Positions 8,336 to 17,154 of a stretch of DNA of 64,000 bases are shown here, piece by piece. The notes beneath the pieces are model-generated. The model was given only the letters and a program-made list of their open reading frames with translations, was not told the DNA's origin and ran no database searches. Every line of letters begins with the position of its first letter. Positions within the stretch are counted from its first letter, which is position 1. The DNA comes from Thiotrichaceae bacterium (GTDB lineage: Bacteria; Pseudomonadota; Gammaproteobacteria; Beggiatoales; Beggiatoaceae), in contig JAQTYU010000002.1 of NCBI GenBank assembly GCA_028688145.1, positions 434,001 to 498,000 of the forward strand, read 5' to 3'. A program made the translations under genes and the position numbers.

Positions 8336-8788
8336 TTACGCCAATTGTGGCGGAGTGCGTGAACACACCATCAAGCGATTCCAGCCATTAATAACAACCA
8401 CGGCAAACGCCAAGTCTGCAATTTGTCTTTCTGAAAAATGCTTTTTAACTTCATTGTAAACTTCGTCTGAAACTTCCCCATGATTTAAATGGGTTATCGC
8501 TTCCGCCCATGCCAAAGCTGCCCGCATTTCTGGGCTATAAATCGGGGCTTCACGCCATGCCACCACCAGATTAATTTGATCATCGCTAATCCCATGTTGG
8601 CGCGCTAAAGGGATGTGCATCGCGAGGCAAAATGCGCAACCATTCATTTGTGAAACGCGGATTTTGACCAGCTCTAAAAGCCCCATATCTAAGCCACTAT
8701 GTTCCACATAGGAATTGACCACCAACATGGCTTTATAACCTTCGGGGGTAATTTTTGTTAAATCAAAGCGTTGTTCCATCTGTGACAC
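8336..8788 (-). CDS. Carboxymuconolactone decarboxylase / AhpD-like protein
   Basis: A 150-residue protein of the AhpD/CMD alpha-helical fold. The core MNGCAFCLAMH contains the CxxC and the His of the peroxidase-type active site, followed by the usual ALAWAEAITHLNHGEVSD helix pair. Members are alkylhydroperoxidase-like or simply redox proteins of unknown substrate; the full CxxCxxxH favours thiol peroxidase-type activity. It is divergent from the MocR regulator at 8910 with a 121-base shared upstream region, an arrangement typical of a regulator and its target. Confidence 0.88.
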   Translation of the reverse strand: MSQMEQRFDLTKITPEGYKAMLVVNSYVEHSGLDMGLLELVKIRVSQMNGCAFCLAMHIPLARQHGISDDQINLVVAWREAPIYSPEMRAALAWAEAITHLNHGEVSDEVYNEVKKHFSERQIADLAFAVVVINGWNRLMVCSRTPPQLA

Positions 8789-8909
8789 CTCAAATTCATC
8801 AATAAGAAATTAGAAAACTGTTGCGATGAAAATCATGTTATCGCTTAAATGGCTTTGCTAAAATAGCCATTTATTACAAAAATTATTGAGCCATTTAGCG
8901 TAAAAACGT

Positions 8910-10388
8910 ATGCGTCGCGCCAAAGAAATCGAACTCGCCATTGCTCCCAAACCTGCCGATGCTTCTTTGCAACAATGGTTATATGGGGAATTACGTGCCG
9001 CCATTTTGAGCGGGCGACTAAAACCCACAGTACGCTTGCCCACTAGCCGAGATTTTGCGCGTCAACAAGGCATTTCACGCGGCACAGTGCTCGCAGTGTA
9101 TGCACAATTGACCGCAGAAGGCTATTTACAAGGAAAAGTCGGCAGTGGCACACGGGTTTCTGCCTGTTTGCCCAATTTGGAAAATGTAGCGTTAAATTCA
9201 CCAAACCCCAGTATTGCAGCGCACCGAGGCAAACTTTCCGAGCGTGGGCAGATTTTGGCAAATTCGCCCTTTCCGAAAAAAGAATTTTTAGAAGCCGTGC
9301 GCCCGTTTTGTCCCAATCAACCTGATTTGAATGCGTTTCCGCTACGAATATGGAATAAAATTGCATCGCAACGCAGCCATTTCACCAAACCCGCGTTAAT
9401 GTTGCATGGCGATTCTCAAGGCTATTTTCCGCTGCGGCGTGCGATTGCGGAACATTTACGCTATTCACAACGCATTCATTGCCATGCCGAACAAGTGATG
9501 ATTTTAGGCAGTGCTCAACAAGCTTTGGATTTATGCGCCCGTTTGTTGCTGAATCCTGACGATCAGGTGTGGTTAGAAGAGCCTGGTTATCCCGGTGCGA
9601 AACAGGTTTTTGAAATGGCAGGCGGGCAAATTATCCCTGTTGCGGTGGATGAATACGGCATGAATATTACCGCAGGCATTGCCGCCGCCCCGCACGCCCG
9701 TTTAGCCTATGTCACCGCCGCGCATCAATCACCGCTGGGCATGTCTTTGAGCTTAGAACGCCGTCTTGCCTTGTTGCAATGGGCTGAGGCGCAAAATGCC
9801 ATGATTATTGAAGATGATTATGACAGCGAGTTTCGCTATCTCGGCACGCCCTTGGCGGCACTGAAAAGCTTGGATGACAAAGGGCGGGTAATTTACATGG
9901 GTACATTTAGCAAATTACTCTTTCCCGCGTTGCGTTTGGCGTATGTAGTTGTTCCTGAATGGCTTACCGATGCGTTTGCCTCTGCAATTTCTTTAACTTG
10001 TCGGCATATTTCTTTACAAACGCAACTCATTTTACGCAGCTTCATTGAAGAAGGGCATTTCGCACGCCATCTTAGACACATGCGTCTGCTTTATGGCGAA
10101 CGGGCGGCGGTGTTTCAACAAGTCTGTGTTGAACATTTGGGCGAATGGCTTTCAATATTGCCGATTACCACAGGGCTGGATGCCACAGCATTGTTAGCAA
10201 GCCCTTTTCAAAATGATGTTGAGGTAGCAAACCGTTTAATTAAAGCAGGCATCGAAGCGCGTCCGCTGTCGTTTTACCGCATAGGAACTGCCCCAGCTTG
10301 TGGATTGGTATTGGGTTTTTCAGCTTTTGATGCCCCTCAATTACAACAAGGGGTTCACAAAATGCGGGCGGTTTTTGAAGAAAAATGA
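8910..10388 (+). CDS. MocR/PdxR-type regulator (GntR HTH plus aminotransferase domain)
   Basis: A 492-residue fusion of an N-terminal GntR winged helix (about 15-80, with LPTSRDFARQQGISRGTV) and a class I aminotransferase-like domain. PLP-site motifs: IIEDDYDSEFRY (the cofactor aspartate) near residue 303 and GTFSKLLFPALRLAYVV, whose Lys would form the Schiff base. MocR proteins sense PLP or amino-acid adducts and usually control the divergent neighbour, here the AhpD-like gene at 8336. PdxR-like control of B6 metabolism is possible but no pdx gene is in the window. Confidence 0.92.
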   Translation: MRRAKEIELAIAPKPADASLQQWLYGELRAAILSGRLKPTVRLPTSRDFARQQGISRGTVLAVYAQLTAEGYLQGKVGSGTRVSACLPNLENVALNSPNPSIAAHRGKLSERGQILANSPFPKKEFLEAVRPFCPNQPDLNAFPLRIWNKIASQRSHFTKPALMLHGDSQGYFPLRRAIAEHLRYSQRIHCHAEQVMILGSAQQALDLCARLLLNPDDQVWLEEPGYPGAKQVFEMAGGQIIPVAVDEYGMNITAGIAAAPHARLAYVTAAHQSPLGMSLSLERRLALLQWAEAQNAMIIEDDYDSEFRYLGTPLAALKSLDDKGRVIYMGTFSKLLFPALRLAYVVVPEWLTDAFASAISLTCRHISLQTQLILRSFIEEGHFARHLRHMRLLYGERAAVFQQVCVEHLGEWLSILPITTGLDATALLASPFQNDVEVANRLIKAGIEARPLSFYRIGTAPACGLVLGFSAFDAPQLQQGVHKMRAVFEEK

Positions 10389-10393
10389 TCTGC

Positions 10394-10569
10394 CGCACGA
10401 ACGCTATTTTTAGTAGTGCTAAACAGGATATGAGCCTTTCACCCCCTTTGAAAAAGGGGGCAGGGGGGATTTAAAAATCTCGAAAGTTCCCACGATCTTA
10501 AATCCCCCTCAGTCCCCCTTTTTCAAAGGGGGAAGCTACACCCCACGTTTCGCACGAACGCTATTTTTA
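10394..10569. repeat. Palindromic element (family D) bracketed by 19-bp direct repeats
   Basis: CGCACGAACGCTATTTTTA occurs exactly at 10394-10412 and 10551-10569. Between them, C-rich arms 10442-10475 and 10498-10532 form an inverted repeat built on CCCCCTTTGAAAAAGGGGG and GGGGGGATTTAA. Related arms occur at 51720-51810 and a partial one near 53165-53185. The direct copies could be a long target duplication or part of the element. No coding potential. Confidence 0.85.
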
Positions 10570-10588
10570 AATTCATCCGAGGTTATTT

Positions 10589-11278
10589 ATGAAAACTGCC
10601 TGCATTAAATCTTTTGAATTAGGGAATATGGATAATTTCGTGCATTTAATTTATGACACTGCCAGCAAACGGGCGGCGGTAGTCGATCCTGCATGGGATG
10701 TTTCAGATATTATCAACTTTGTGAAAGCACAGGGTTTGACGCTGACGGATATTTTATTGACGCACAGCCATTACGACCATATCAATGGCTTATCGATGAT
10801 TCGTGATGCCTATCCCGAAGCAAAAATTCATTTGTCCACAGCAGAAGCTTCCTTTTGGGGAAATGCGCCAAAAACTGCGATTTTGCATCAGGATAACGAT
10901 GTAATTCAGTTAGGGGAAACTGCGATTAAAGTATTATTCACGCCAGGACATACGCCAGGTTCGGTTTGTTATTATTTTGATGACAAGGTAGTCACTGGGG
11001 ACAGCTTGTTTATTTATGGTTGCGGTCGCTGTGATTTGCCCGGCGGCGATGCGGCAGAATTATTTCACAGCTTAAAAGATTTGGTAGCGCGGGTGTCGCC
11101 AGACACTTTGGTATACAGCGGGCATGATTACGGCGTGGAAAAAGTCACCACTTTAGCGGCACAGGTGGCAGGCAATCCCTTTTTACACTGTGCCACCAGT
11201 GCGGCATTTGTGCACTATCGCATGATAGAACACGATCAAACTCGTCGCTCACCGTTTACGCCCGTATTACGCGCTTAA
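10589..11278 (+). CDS. Metallo-beta-lactamase-fold hydrolase (glyoxalase II-like)
   Basis: A 229-residue zinc hydrolase. Metal ligands THSHYDHINGL (HxHxDH) near residue 57, TPGHTPGS near 126, GDSLFIYGCGRCD near 143 and YSGHDYG near 180 follow the hydroxyacylglutathione hydrolase / persulfide dioxygenase layout. The bridging Asp and third His are present, so it should be active. In a sulfur oxidiser a persulfide dioxygenase role is attractive, but the GRCDLPGGD loop is shared by both subgroups and does not decide it. GAGG precedes the ATG by 8 bases. Monocistronic. Confidence 0.85.
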   Translation: MKTACIKSFELGNMDNFVHLIYDTASKRAAVVDPAWDVSDIINFVKAQGLTLTDILLTHSHYDHINGLSMIRDAYPEAKIHLSTAEASFWGNAPKTAILHQDNDVIQLGETAIKVLFTPGHTPGSVCYYFDDKVVTGDSLFIYGCGRCDLPGGDAAELFHSLKDLVARVSPDTLVYSGHDYGVEKVTTLAAQVAGNPFLHCATSAAFVHYRMIEHDQTRRSPFTPVLRA

Positions 11279-11303
11279 ACAGTGCATTAGTGACAGCATA
11301 AAA

Positions 11304-11336
11304 AAACCTTCCACGTTTGCAAAAACGGGAAGGTTT
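11304..11336. terminator. Bidirectional hairpin terminator
   Basis: AAACCTTCC (11304-11312) pairs with GGAAGGTTT (11328-11336), with further CGTTT/AAACG pairing inside. A-run on the left and T-run on the right suit both strands; it separates the convergent hydrolase and HvfA-like genes. Confidence 0.85.
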
Positions 11337-11365
11337 CGCCAAATTAATAGCTTAAGGTAAGCGGT

Positions 11366-11767
11366 TTATTCAGGCTTGGTTTCTGCTGGCTTGGCTTCTT
11401 CTTTAGGGGTGTCAGCAGACTTCTTGTCAGCACCACATTTAGCTTCGCCACACTTGCCTTCTTTGGATTTGTCAGCTCCGCACTTGGCTTCTTTAGATTT
11501 TTCAGCACCACACTTGGCTTCACCGCATTTCCCTTCCGTGGATTTTTTCGCGCCACATTTGGCTTCTTTGGCTTTGTCGATGGCGGGGGCTGCGGGCGTG
11601 GTGGTCTTGTCAGTTGCAGGCGCAGTCGTCGTATTTTCAGCAACTTGCATATAACCTTGCGCTAAATCGGTTTGTTGGAACACATTGGCTTCTGCGGCTT
11701 GTGTACCACCAATCGCTACGCCCATGGCTAACATCAATAACTTAGGTTGTTTTTTAAATTGGTTCAT
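11366..11767 (-). CDS. HvfA-like secreted Cys-repeat protein; candidate RiPP metallophore precursor
   Basis: A 133-residue low-complexity protein: signal peptide (residues 1-24, MNQFKKQPKLLMLAMGVAIG then TQAAEA), a conserved TDLAQGYMQVA leader element near 33-43, an Ala/Thr spacer, then six KCG motifs with Cys at 71, 81, 86, 96, 106 and 111. Four read EAKCG and two EGKCG. The Cys pattern is two tandem copies of a 25-residue unit (68-92 and 93-117). DLAQGYM plus EGKCG repeats are the marks of HvfA/bufferin-type precursors whose Cys are modified by DUF692 (MNIO) enzymes with an HvfC partner to bind copper. Neither partner, nor DoxX, is next to it here. Family call good; modification inferred. 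Confidence 0.78.
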   Translation of the reverse strand: MNQFKKQPKLLMLAMGVAIGGTQAAEANVFQQTDLAQGYMQVAENTTTAPATDKTTTPAAPAIDKAKEAKCGAKKSTEGKCGEAKCGAEKSKEAKCGADKSKEGKCGEAKCGADKKSADTPKEEAKPAETKPE

Positions 11768-11809
11768 GAGTAGGATTCCTGATTGTTGGGTGAAAGTTAA
11801 AAACTCAAG

Positions 11810-11837
11810 TTTATAGTAAGGAGCGAATAAGGTAAAA
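11810..11837 (-). promoter_or_regulatory. Possible sigma70-type promoter of the HvfA-like gene
   Basis: On the minus strand TTTTAC (11832-11837) and TATAAA (11810-11815) are 16 bases apart, with the -10 about 42 bases before the ATG. AGGAAT follows as a ribosome site near 11775. Hexamer match is moderate; no ECF-type GTAAC/CGAA pair with correct spacing was found. Confidence 0.35.
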
Positions 11838-11886
11838 ACTTTAATGAGCTTATGTTACAAAACTGCGCCCCAATTGAAATACTGAA

Positions 11887-13401
11887 CTATCTATTTTGCC
11901 TGCGCTGTAATACGCCTAAATTGTGTTCGTTATCATTCACCACAATCAGAAAATATCTACTGAGCACGGGATCGTACATCCATTTTCCCGTCCAATCGGC
12001 TAAATAATTAATCGGTTTGCTGACCACGTAATAACCCACTTGTTCCCGCCGCCGCGCCGCAAGGGCTTCAGGGTTTACTTTGCCATCTAAATTAATGGTG
12101 CGGTCATGAAAATAGCCCAGTGTGCCCGACTGAATTGCGCCCACCCATTCTGAAGTGGGTACGTTACGATGTACCCAATCCACCACCTGAAAATGCGGAT
12201 GTGAGGCAGATTTTCCAAAATCGCGGGCGTGTAAACCCACAATAATTAACAACATTAAACTGACTGCTACCCCTTTCAGCACAAACCATTTGATGCGCCC
12301 CCAAATCCACAGCACCAACACCGCCCACAACAAACTGGTGAATGGGGTGAGCGGGTAAAAATAACGCGGAATAAAATATTCTGCGCCGAAATACAGCCCA
12401 TAAAATCCGCAAAATCCCAGCCCGTAAATACTCACCAGTGCAAATAGCCAACGTTGCGCCCGCGTTTGCAAATGCTGCCAAAGTTTTTGCAGCCCCCAAA
12501 ATGCCCCCAGCAAGAAAATTAAGGAGAATGCAAGCACGGGCGGTGTGTCTTGAATGCTGTTTGGTATGGGTAGAAACACCATAAAATTTTCTACCAACAC
12601 GGGCGGCAAAAATGGCAAGTTATAGCCTAATTGTGCGGTTAAAGATTCGGCTTGCCCACTGATCGGCATAATGCTGCCAAAGCCTTTGTAATTATTCACC
12701 AGCCACGGCACTGCAACCAACACCGATAAACTTCCCATCACCAACACTTGATAAAAGCGATGCGTTTGTTGGGCGCGTTCACCCGCGACTAGAATATAAC
12801 TGACACAGACTGCAAAAATGAAGAAAATCGCGTCATTGCGCGTCCAGAAACAAATACCTAACGCCAAACCAAAAAAGACAACTTGTCGCCAGCGCATAGT
12901 TTCCAAATTCAGCAATAAACCGTAACAAATCGCCAACACCACCAAGGCATACGCGCCTGTTTCCAAGCCGTTCATGCTCATGCCAATAAACACAGGGCTT
13001 GCAAACCAAATGCCCGTAGCCAAAGCCGCAATTTCAAACTGTTGCGGGTGATTTTCCAAAAGCTTGACGCTTAATTTCCACAGCAAATACGCCGCAAGCA
13101 CGCTGATTACAAACTGGGTGAGCACGATAAAAATCACGCTGATGCTTTTATCGCCATCGGTGAGCCAATAAAAAATAGCCCATACAAAAGTCATTAATGG
13201 CTGCGTGCCATTGGTTGGCAAAGTGCCGTCAGCGGTGCTCATGCCAAAACCCAAGCCCAGATTACGGGCAATGGTCATCATTAAATAACCATCTTCCGAA
13301 ATCGAGTAGAACATGCGTTGTTCACTCAGTAAGGGCAATAAGCGCACGCATGTGCCTATGCTCAGCAAGATACCTATAAAAACTTTAAATACCCGTGACA
13401 T
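11887..13401 (-). CDS. Polytopic GT-C-like glycosyltransferase (copy 2 of a tandem pair)
   Basis: A 504-residue integral membrane protein with about ten hydrophobic segments. The first periplasmic loop has SISEDGYLMMTIARNLG with an acidic ED pair where GT-C enzymes place the catalytic acid, then NGTQPL; the C-terminal soluble part has SGTLGYFHDRTINLDGKVNP, a motif seen in lipid-linked sugar or mannosyltransferase-like families. AGGAG 7 bases before the ATG at 13401 decides the start. The gene follows its paralogue at 13413 by 11 bases. Donor and acceptor are unknown; cell-surface polysaccharide or protein glycosylation is likely. Confidence 0.75.
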   Translation of the reverse strand: MSRVFKVFIGILLSIGTCVRLLPLLSEQRMFYSISEDGYLMMTIARNLGLGFGMSTADGTLPTNGTQPLMTFVWAIFYWLTDGDKSISVIFIVLTQFVISVLAAYLLWKLSVKLLENHPQQFEIAALATGIWFASPVFIGMSMNGLETGAYALVVLAICYGLLLNLETMRWRQVVFFGLALGICFWTRNDAIFFIFAVCVSYILVAGERAQQTHRFYQVLVMGSLSVLVAVPWLVNNYKGFGSIMPISGQAESLTAQLGYNLPFLPPVLVENFMVFLPIPNSIQDTPPVLAFSLIFLLGAFWGLQKLWQHLQTRAQRWLFALVSIYGLGFCGFYGLYFGAEYFIPRYFYPLTPFTSLLWAVLVLWIWGRIKWFVLKGVAVSLMLLIIVGLHARDFGKSASHPHFQVVDWVHRNVPTSEWVGAIQSGTLGYFHDRTINLDGKVNPEALAARRREQVGYYVVSKPINYLADWTGKWMYDPVLSRYFLIVVNDNEHNLGVLQRRQNR

Positions 13402-13412
13402 AAACAGCTCCT

Positions 13413-15002
13413 TTAATGGATACGTTGCCAAACTGCTAAATTTTCACTGTTATCTGAAAAGCGACGGCGCATTTTTGCGTTGGCAAACACCTCCTTGCCG
13501 CCCATCCACATTTCTGAAATCGGCCAATCGACAATATATTCAATATTTTTTTGTTGAATATAATCTCCAATTTTATTGGTTTGACGCGCCACCAGCGCTT
13601 CAGGATTGACCTTGCCATCTAAATTAATGGTGCGGTCATGAAAATAGCCCAAGGTGCCACTTTGCAATGCGCCAACCCAGACCGTTTCAGGCACATTTTT
13701 CTGAGTCCATTCCACCACTTGCCAATGCAAATGCTGTGAACCCAGATAATATTGATTGTTACCCCAATAGGCTTGTGCGTGGCTTAACATGATATAACCC
13801 GCAAAACTCACCGCCACCGCAGGCAGTAAAATTCGTAGTTGCGACTGTTCCAGATGATGCCATGCACCCACCACCACCGCCGCCCACAATAATACAAAAA
13901 ATGGGGAGATAGGGAATAAATATCGCCCGATAAAGTGTGGAACATTAAAGAAAATTCCGTAAAAAATCACCAAACATAAGCCGAAAATCCCCGCAATCAT
14001 CACTAAACGTCTTTCGGGCGCGTGAAATTGTCGCCAATGCCACAGCACCAATCCAAACGCGAGAAAAATCAAAAGCATCGCGCCAATAGCCAGATTTTTA
14101 TCGGCGGTCAATCCATAGCCCTGAATGGGTAAAAAGGCGAGCATATATTCCATTGAAATCGCTGGCACTAATAACGCACTTTCAGAAATCGCCGCAATCA
14201 TCGATTCCGATTGCCCGCTGACAGGCATTAAATGTCCAAAATTCACCATGTTATTAATCAGCCATGGGATTGCAATTATCACTGAAGTTGCGCCCATCAC
14301 AAATACTTGTAAAATGCGTTCACGCAACACTTCCCAGCTCCATGAACCGCGTAAAATATGCGTCAAGCAGGCGGCAAAAATGAAAAATACGGCATCATTG
14401 CGCACCCAAAACGTTAGCCCCAATAACACCCCAACCACCGCATAACGCCATAATCGCCAAGTGTGCACTGCGGCAATGCTGAAAAATAAAGTAATTCCAA
14501 TCACGCACAGCGCGTATAAACCTGTTTCCAAACCGTTCATGGTGTGTTTTAAGGTCACAGGACTGGCATACCAAGTTGCAGCGGCTAAAGCGGCAACCGT
14601 GGAGGCAGAACGGTGAGAATGTAAAATCTGTTTGCCCGCCAGCCACAATAAAAACGCGGCAAGGCTTGCAATGATAAACTGCGCCCAAATCACCCACATT
14701 GCGCCCAGCGTTTTATCGCCGTTGAACAGCCAAAAGCCCGCCGCCCATAAACCTGTGGTTAAAGGCTGTGTGCCATTGGTGGGCAATTGTCCGAGCGAGG
14801 TGCTCATTCCAAACCCTAACCCCATGTTGCGGGCGATAGTCATCATTAAATAACCATCTTCGGTAATGGATTTAAACATGCGGGTTTCGTCAAGTAGCGG
14901 GGTCAGTCGCACCATCGCCCCCACTAAAAATAAAATCAGAATCAGCCCGCCAAACACCCGTGGACTGTGTAAATTGAATTGAGAGAGTTTTTTAGATAGC
15001 AT
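13413..15002 (-). CDS. Polytopic GT-C-like glycosyltransferase (copy 1 of a tandem pair)
   Basis: A 529-residue membrane protein paralogous to its downstream neighbour over the whole length. Shared blocks are EDGYLMMTIARN, GLGFGMST, LPTNGTQPL, FWVRNDAVFFIFA (copy 2: FWTRNDAIFFIFA) and GTLGYFHDRTINLDGKVNPE. The start at 15002 places a short basic segment before the first membrane helix; the longer frame from 15077 adds 25 residues without hydrophobicity. It diverges from parE with about 165 bases between. The function is as uncertain as for copy 2; no undecaprenyl kinase, flippase or ligase is adjacent to say which glycan is built. Confidence 0.75.
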   Translation of the reverse strand: MLSKKLSQFNLHSPRVFGGLILILFLVGAMVRLTPLLDETRMFKSITEDGYLMMTIARNMGLGFGMSTSLGQLPTNGTQPLTTGLWAAGFWLFNGDKTLGAMWVIWAQFIIASLAAFLLWLAGKQILHSHRSASTVAALAAATWYASPVTLKHTMNGLETGLYALCVIGITLFFSIAAVHTWRLWRYAVVGVLLGLTFWVRNDAVFFIFAACLTHILRGSWSWEVLRERILQVFVMGATSVIIAIPWLINNMVNFGHLMPVSGQSESMIAAISESALLVPAISMEYMLAFLPIQGYGLTADKNLAIGAMLLIFLAFGLVLWHWRQFHAPERRLVMIAGIFGLCLVIFYGIFFNVPHFIGRYLFPISPFFVLLWAAVVVGAWHHLEQSQLRILLPAVAVSFAGYIMLSHAQAYWGNNQYYLGSQHLHWQVVEWTQKNVPETVWVGALQSGTLGYFHDRTINLDGKVNPEALVARQTNKIGDYIQQKNIEYIVDWPISEMWMGGKEVFANAKMRRRFSDNSENLAVWQRIH

Positions 15003-15166
15003 CGGCTTATTAACAAGAGTTGGTAAATTAAGACTGTGATGAAAATTCCTACCTGCTACACTTCGCAGCCTTGGCAAGTGACGCAGTTTTCATTCAGGCG
15101 GCGATTTTTATAAATTGTATCATTTACGACCCTTGCCCACGAATCACGATGAAGGAATAAAGCAGC

Positions 15167-17056
15167 ATGAGTAACCGTTACGAAGCGGCAGACATCGAAG
15201 TATTGACGGGGCTAGACCCTGTCCGCAAACGCCCCGGCATGTATACCGACACCAGTCGCCCCAATCACCTTGCTCAAGAAGTGATTGATAACAGCATTGA
15301 CGAAGCCTTAGCGGGACATGCGAATACGGTCGAAGTCACTTTACACCGCGACGGCTCGTTGAGTGTGCGTGACAATGGGCGCGGGATGCCAGTCGATATT
15401 CACCCCGAGGAAGGCATCAGCGGCGTGGAATTGATTTTGACGCGCTTGCACGCGGGCGGCAAATTCTCCAATAAAAATTACCAATTTTCAGGTGGTTTGC
15501 ACGGGGTTGGGGTGTCGGTGGTGAATGCCTTGTCTTCGCATTTGGAAATCAGCGTGCGCCGCAATGGCAAAGTCTATCAAATGCAATTCGCCGATGGGGA
15601 AAAGTGTAGCGAATTGGTCGAAGTCGGCAGCGTTCCCAAGAAAACCACAGGTACGACGGTGCGTTTTTCACCCAATCCCAGCTATTTTGAAGTGCCACAT
15701 TTCGCCTTGCCGCGCATTGTGCATTTATTACGCGCCAAAGCGGTGTTGTGTGCGGGTTTGACCACGCAATTCACCGATGAAAATACGGGCGAAACCCAAA
15801 CTTGGCGTTATGAAAACGGCTTAACCAGTTATTTATTAGAGAATTTTCCTGACGGCGAATATTTACCGAATCCGCCATTTGTGGGTGAATTAATGGGCAC
15901 GACTGAAGCGGCGGCGTGGGCGGTATTGTGGCTGCCCGAAGGTTCGAGTGCGGCGGTCAATGAAAGCTATGTGAATTTAATTCCCACCGCGCAAGGCGGC
16001 ACCCATGTCAACGGCTTGCGCAGCGGCTTGTTGGAAGCGATGCGCGAATTCTGTGATTACCGTAATTTATTGCCGCGCGGGGTCAAACTTGCGCCTGAAG
16101 ATGTTTGGGAAAATTGCGCTTATATTCTTTCTGTCAAACTCAGCGAGCCGCAGTTTTCGGGGCAAACTAAAGAGCGTTTATCGTCAAGAACTTGTGCAAG
16201 TTTCGTGTCGGGGGTGGTGCGCGATGCCTTGAGCACTTGGCTGAATCAGCATGTCAGCGAAGGCGAACAATTAGCCGAATGGGTGATTGCGCGGGCGCAA
16301 AAACGTTTAAAAGCCGATAAAAAAGTGGTGCGTAAAAAAGCCTTAGGCAGTGTGACTTTGCCGGGCAAATTATCGGATTGCACTTCACAGGATTTAAGCC
16401 GCACTGAGCTATTTTTGGTGGAAGGTGATTCTGCGGGCGGTTCGGCAAAACAGGCGCGGGATAAAACGTTTCAGGCGATTTTGCCCTTGCGCGGGAAGAT
16501 TTTGAATACGTGGGAAGTGGATGCGGGCGAAGTATTGGGTTCGCAGGAAGTGCATGATATTGCGGTGGCGATTGGGATTGACCCGAATAGTGAAAATTTG
16601 GATGGGCTGCGCTATGGAAAAATCTGTATTTTAGCGGACGCAGATTCTGACGGCGCACATATTGCAACTTTGCTGTGTGCTTTATTTGTTAAGCATTTCA
16701 AAAAGTTAATTGAATGTGGACATGTTTATGTGGCAATGCCGCCGCTGTTTCGGATAGACATCGGAAGTAAGGTTTATTACGCCCTGAATGAAGAAGAAAA
16801 AGAAGGGATTTTGGAACGTATCACCGCAGAAAACCAGCGCGGCAAAGTCAATATTCAGCGTTTCAAAGGATTGGGCGAAATGAATCCGCTGCAATTGCGT
16901 GAAACCACGATGGCGGTGGACACGCGGCGTTTATTGCAACTGACCTTAGATGATCCTGCACAAACTGAACAAATGATGGATATGTTGCTTGCGAAAAAAC
17001 GCGCTTCGGATCGCAAGCAATGGTTGGAAGATAAGGGGAATTTGGCGAGTTTGTAG
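15167..17056 (+). CDS. parE: DNA topoisomerase IV subunit B
   Basis: ATPase subunit of topoisomerase IV, which decatenates replicated chromosomes. 629 residues, the ParE length rather than the 800-plus of GyrB. GHKL ATPase motifs DNSIDEALAG near 42 and GGLHGVGVSVVNALS near 107; TOPRIM motifs LFLVEGDSAGGSAKQARD near 415 and ADADSDGAHI near 489. GAAGGAATAAAG precedes the ATG. The parC partner is not next to it. Monocistronic. Confidence 0.96.
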   Translation: MSNRYEAADIEVLTGLDPVRKRPGMYTDTSRPNHLAQEVIDNSIDEALAGHANTVEVTLHRDGSLSVRDNGRGMPVDIHPEEGISGVELILTRLHAGGKFSNKNYQFSGGLHGVGVSVVNALSSHLEISVRRNGKVYQMQFADGEKCSELVEVGSVPKKTTGTTVRFSPNPSYFEVPHFALPRIVHLLRAKAVLCAGLTTQFTDENTGETQTWRYENGLTSYLLENFPDGEYLPNPPFVGELMGTTEAAAWAVLWLPEGSSAAVNESYVNLIPTAQGGTHVNGLRSGLLEAMREFCDYRNLLPRGVKLAPEDVWENCAYILSVKLSEPQFSGQTKERLSSRTCASFVSGVVRDALSTWLNQHVSEGEQLAEWVIARAQKRLKADKKVVRKKALGSVTLPGKLSDCTSQDLSRTELFLVEGDSAGGSAKQARDKTFQAILPLRGKILNTWEVDAGEVLGSQEVHDIAVAIGIDPNSENLDGLRYGKICILADADSDGAHIATLLCALFVKHFKKLIECGHVYVAMPPLFRIDIGSKVYYALNEEEKEGILERITAENQRGKVNIQRFKGLGEMNPLQLRETTMAVDTRRLLQLTLDDPAQTEQMMDMLLAKKRASDRKQWLEDKGNLASL

Positions 17057-17085
17057 AACTACGCCCTTAAATGTACTGATGGATA

Positions 17086-17127
17086 TTTTTCTTGTTCCAA
17101 TTCCAACACGTTTTGGGAACGAGAAAA
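17086..17127. repeat. Short degenerate inverted repeat (family A)
   Basis: TTTTTCTTGTTCC (17086-17098) against GGGAACGAGAAAA (17115-17127), a worn copy of the arm found at 5184-5430. It lies between parE and bioF and could serve as a hairpin terminator. Confidence 0.6.
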
Positions 17128-17154
17128 TTCAAAACTTTAAAATGAGATTTCCCG

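Noticed and set aside
11376-11654. 92-codon plus-strand frame with repeated SAPHLASPH
   Set aside because: It is the antisense image of the KCG repeats of the HvfA-like gene, which has a signal peptide, ribosome site and terminator on the minus strand.
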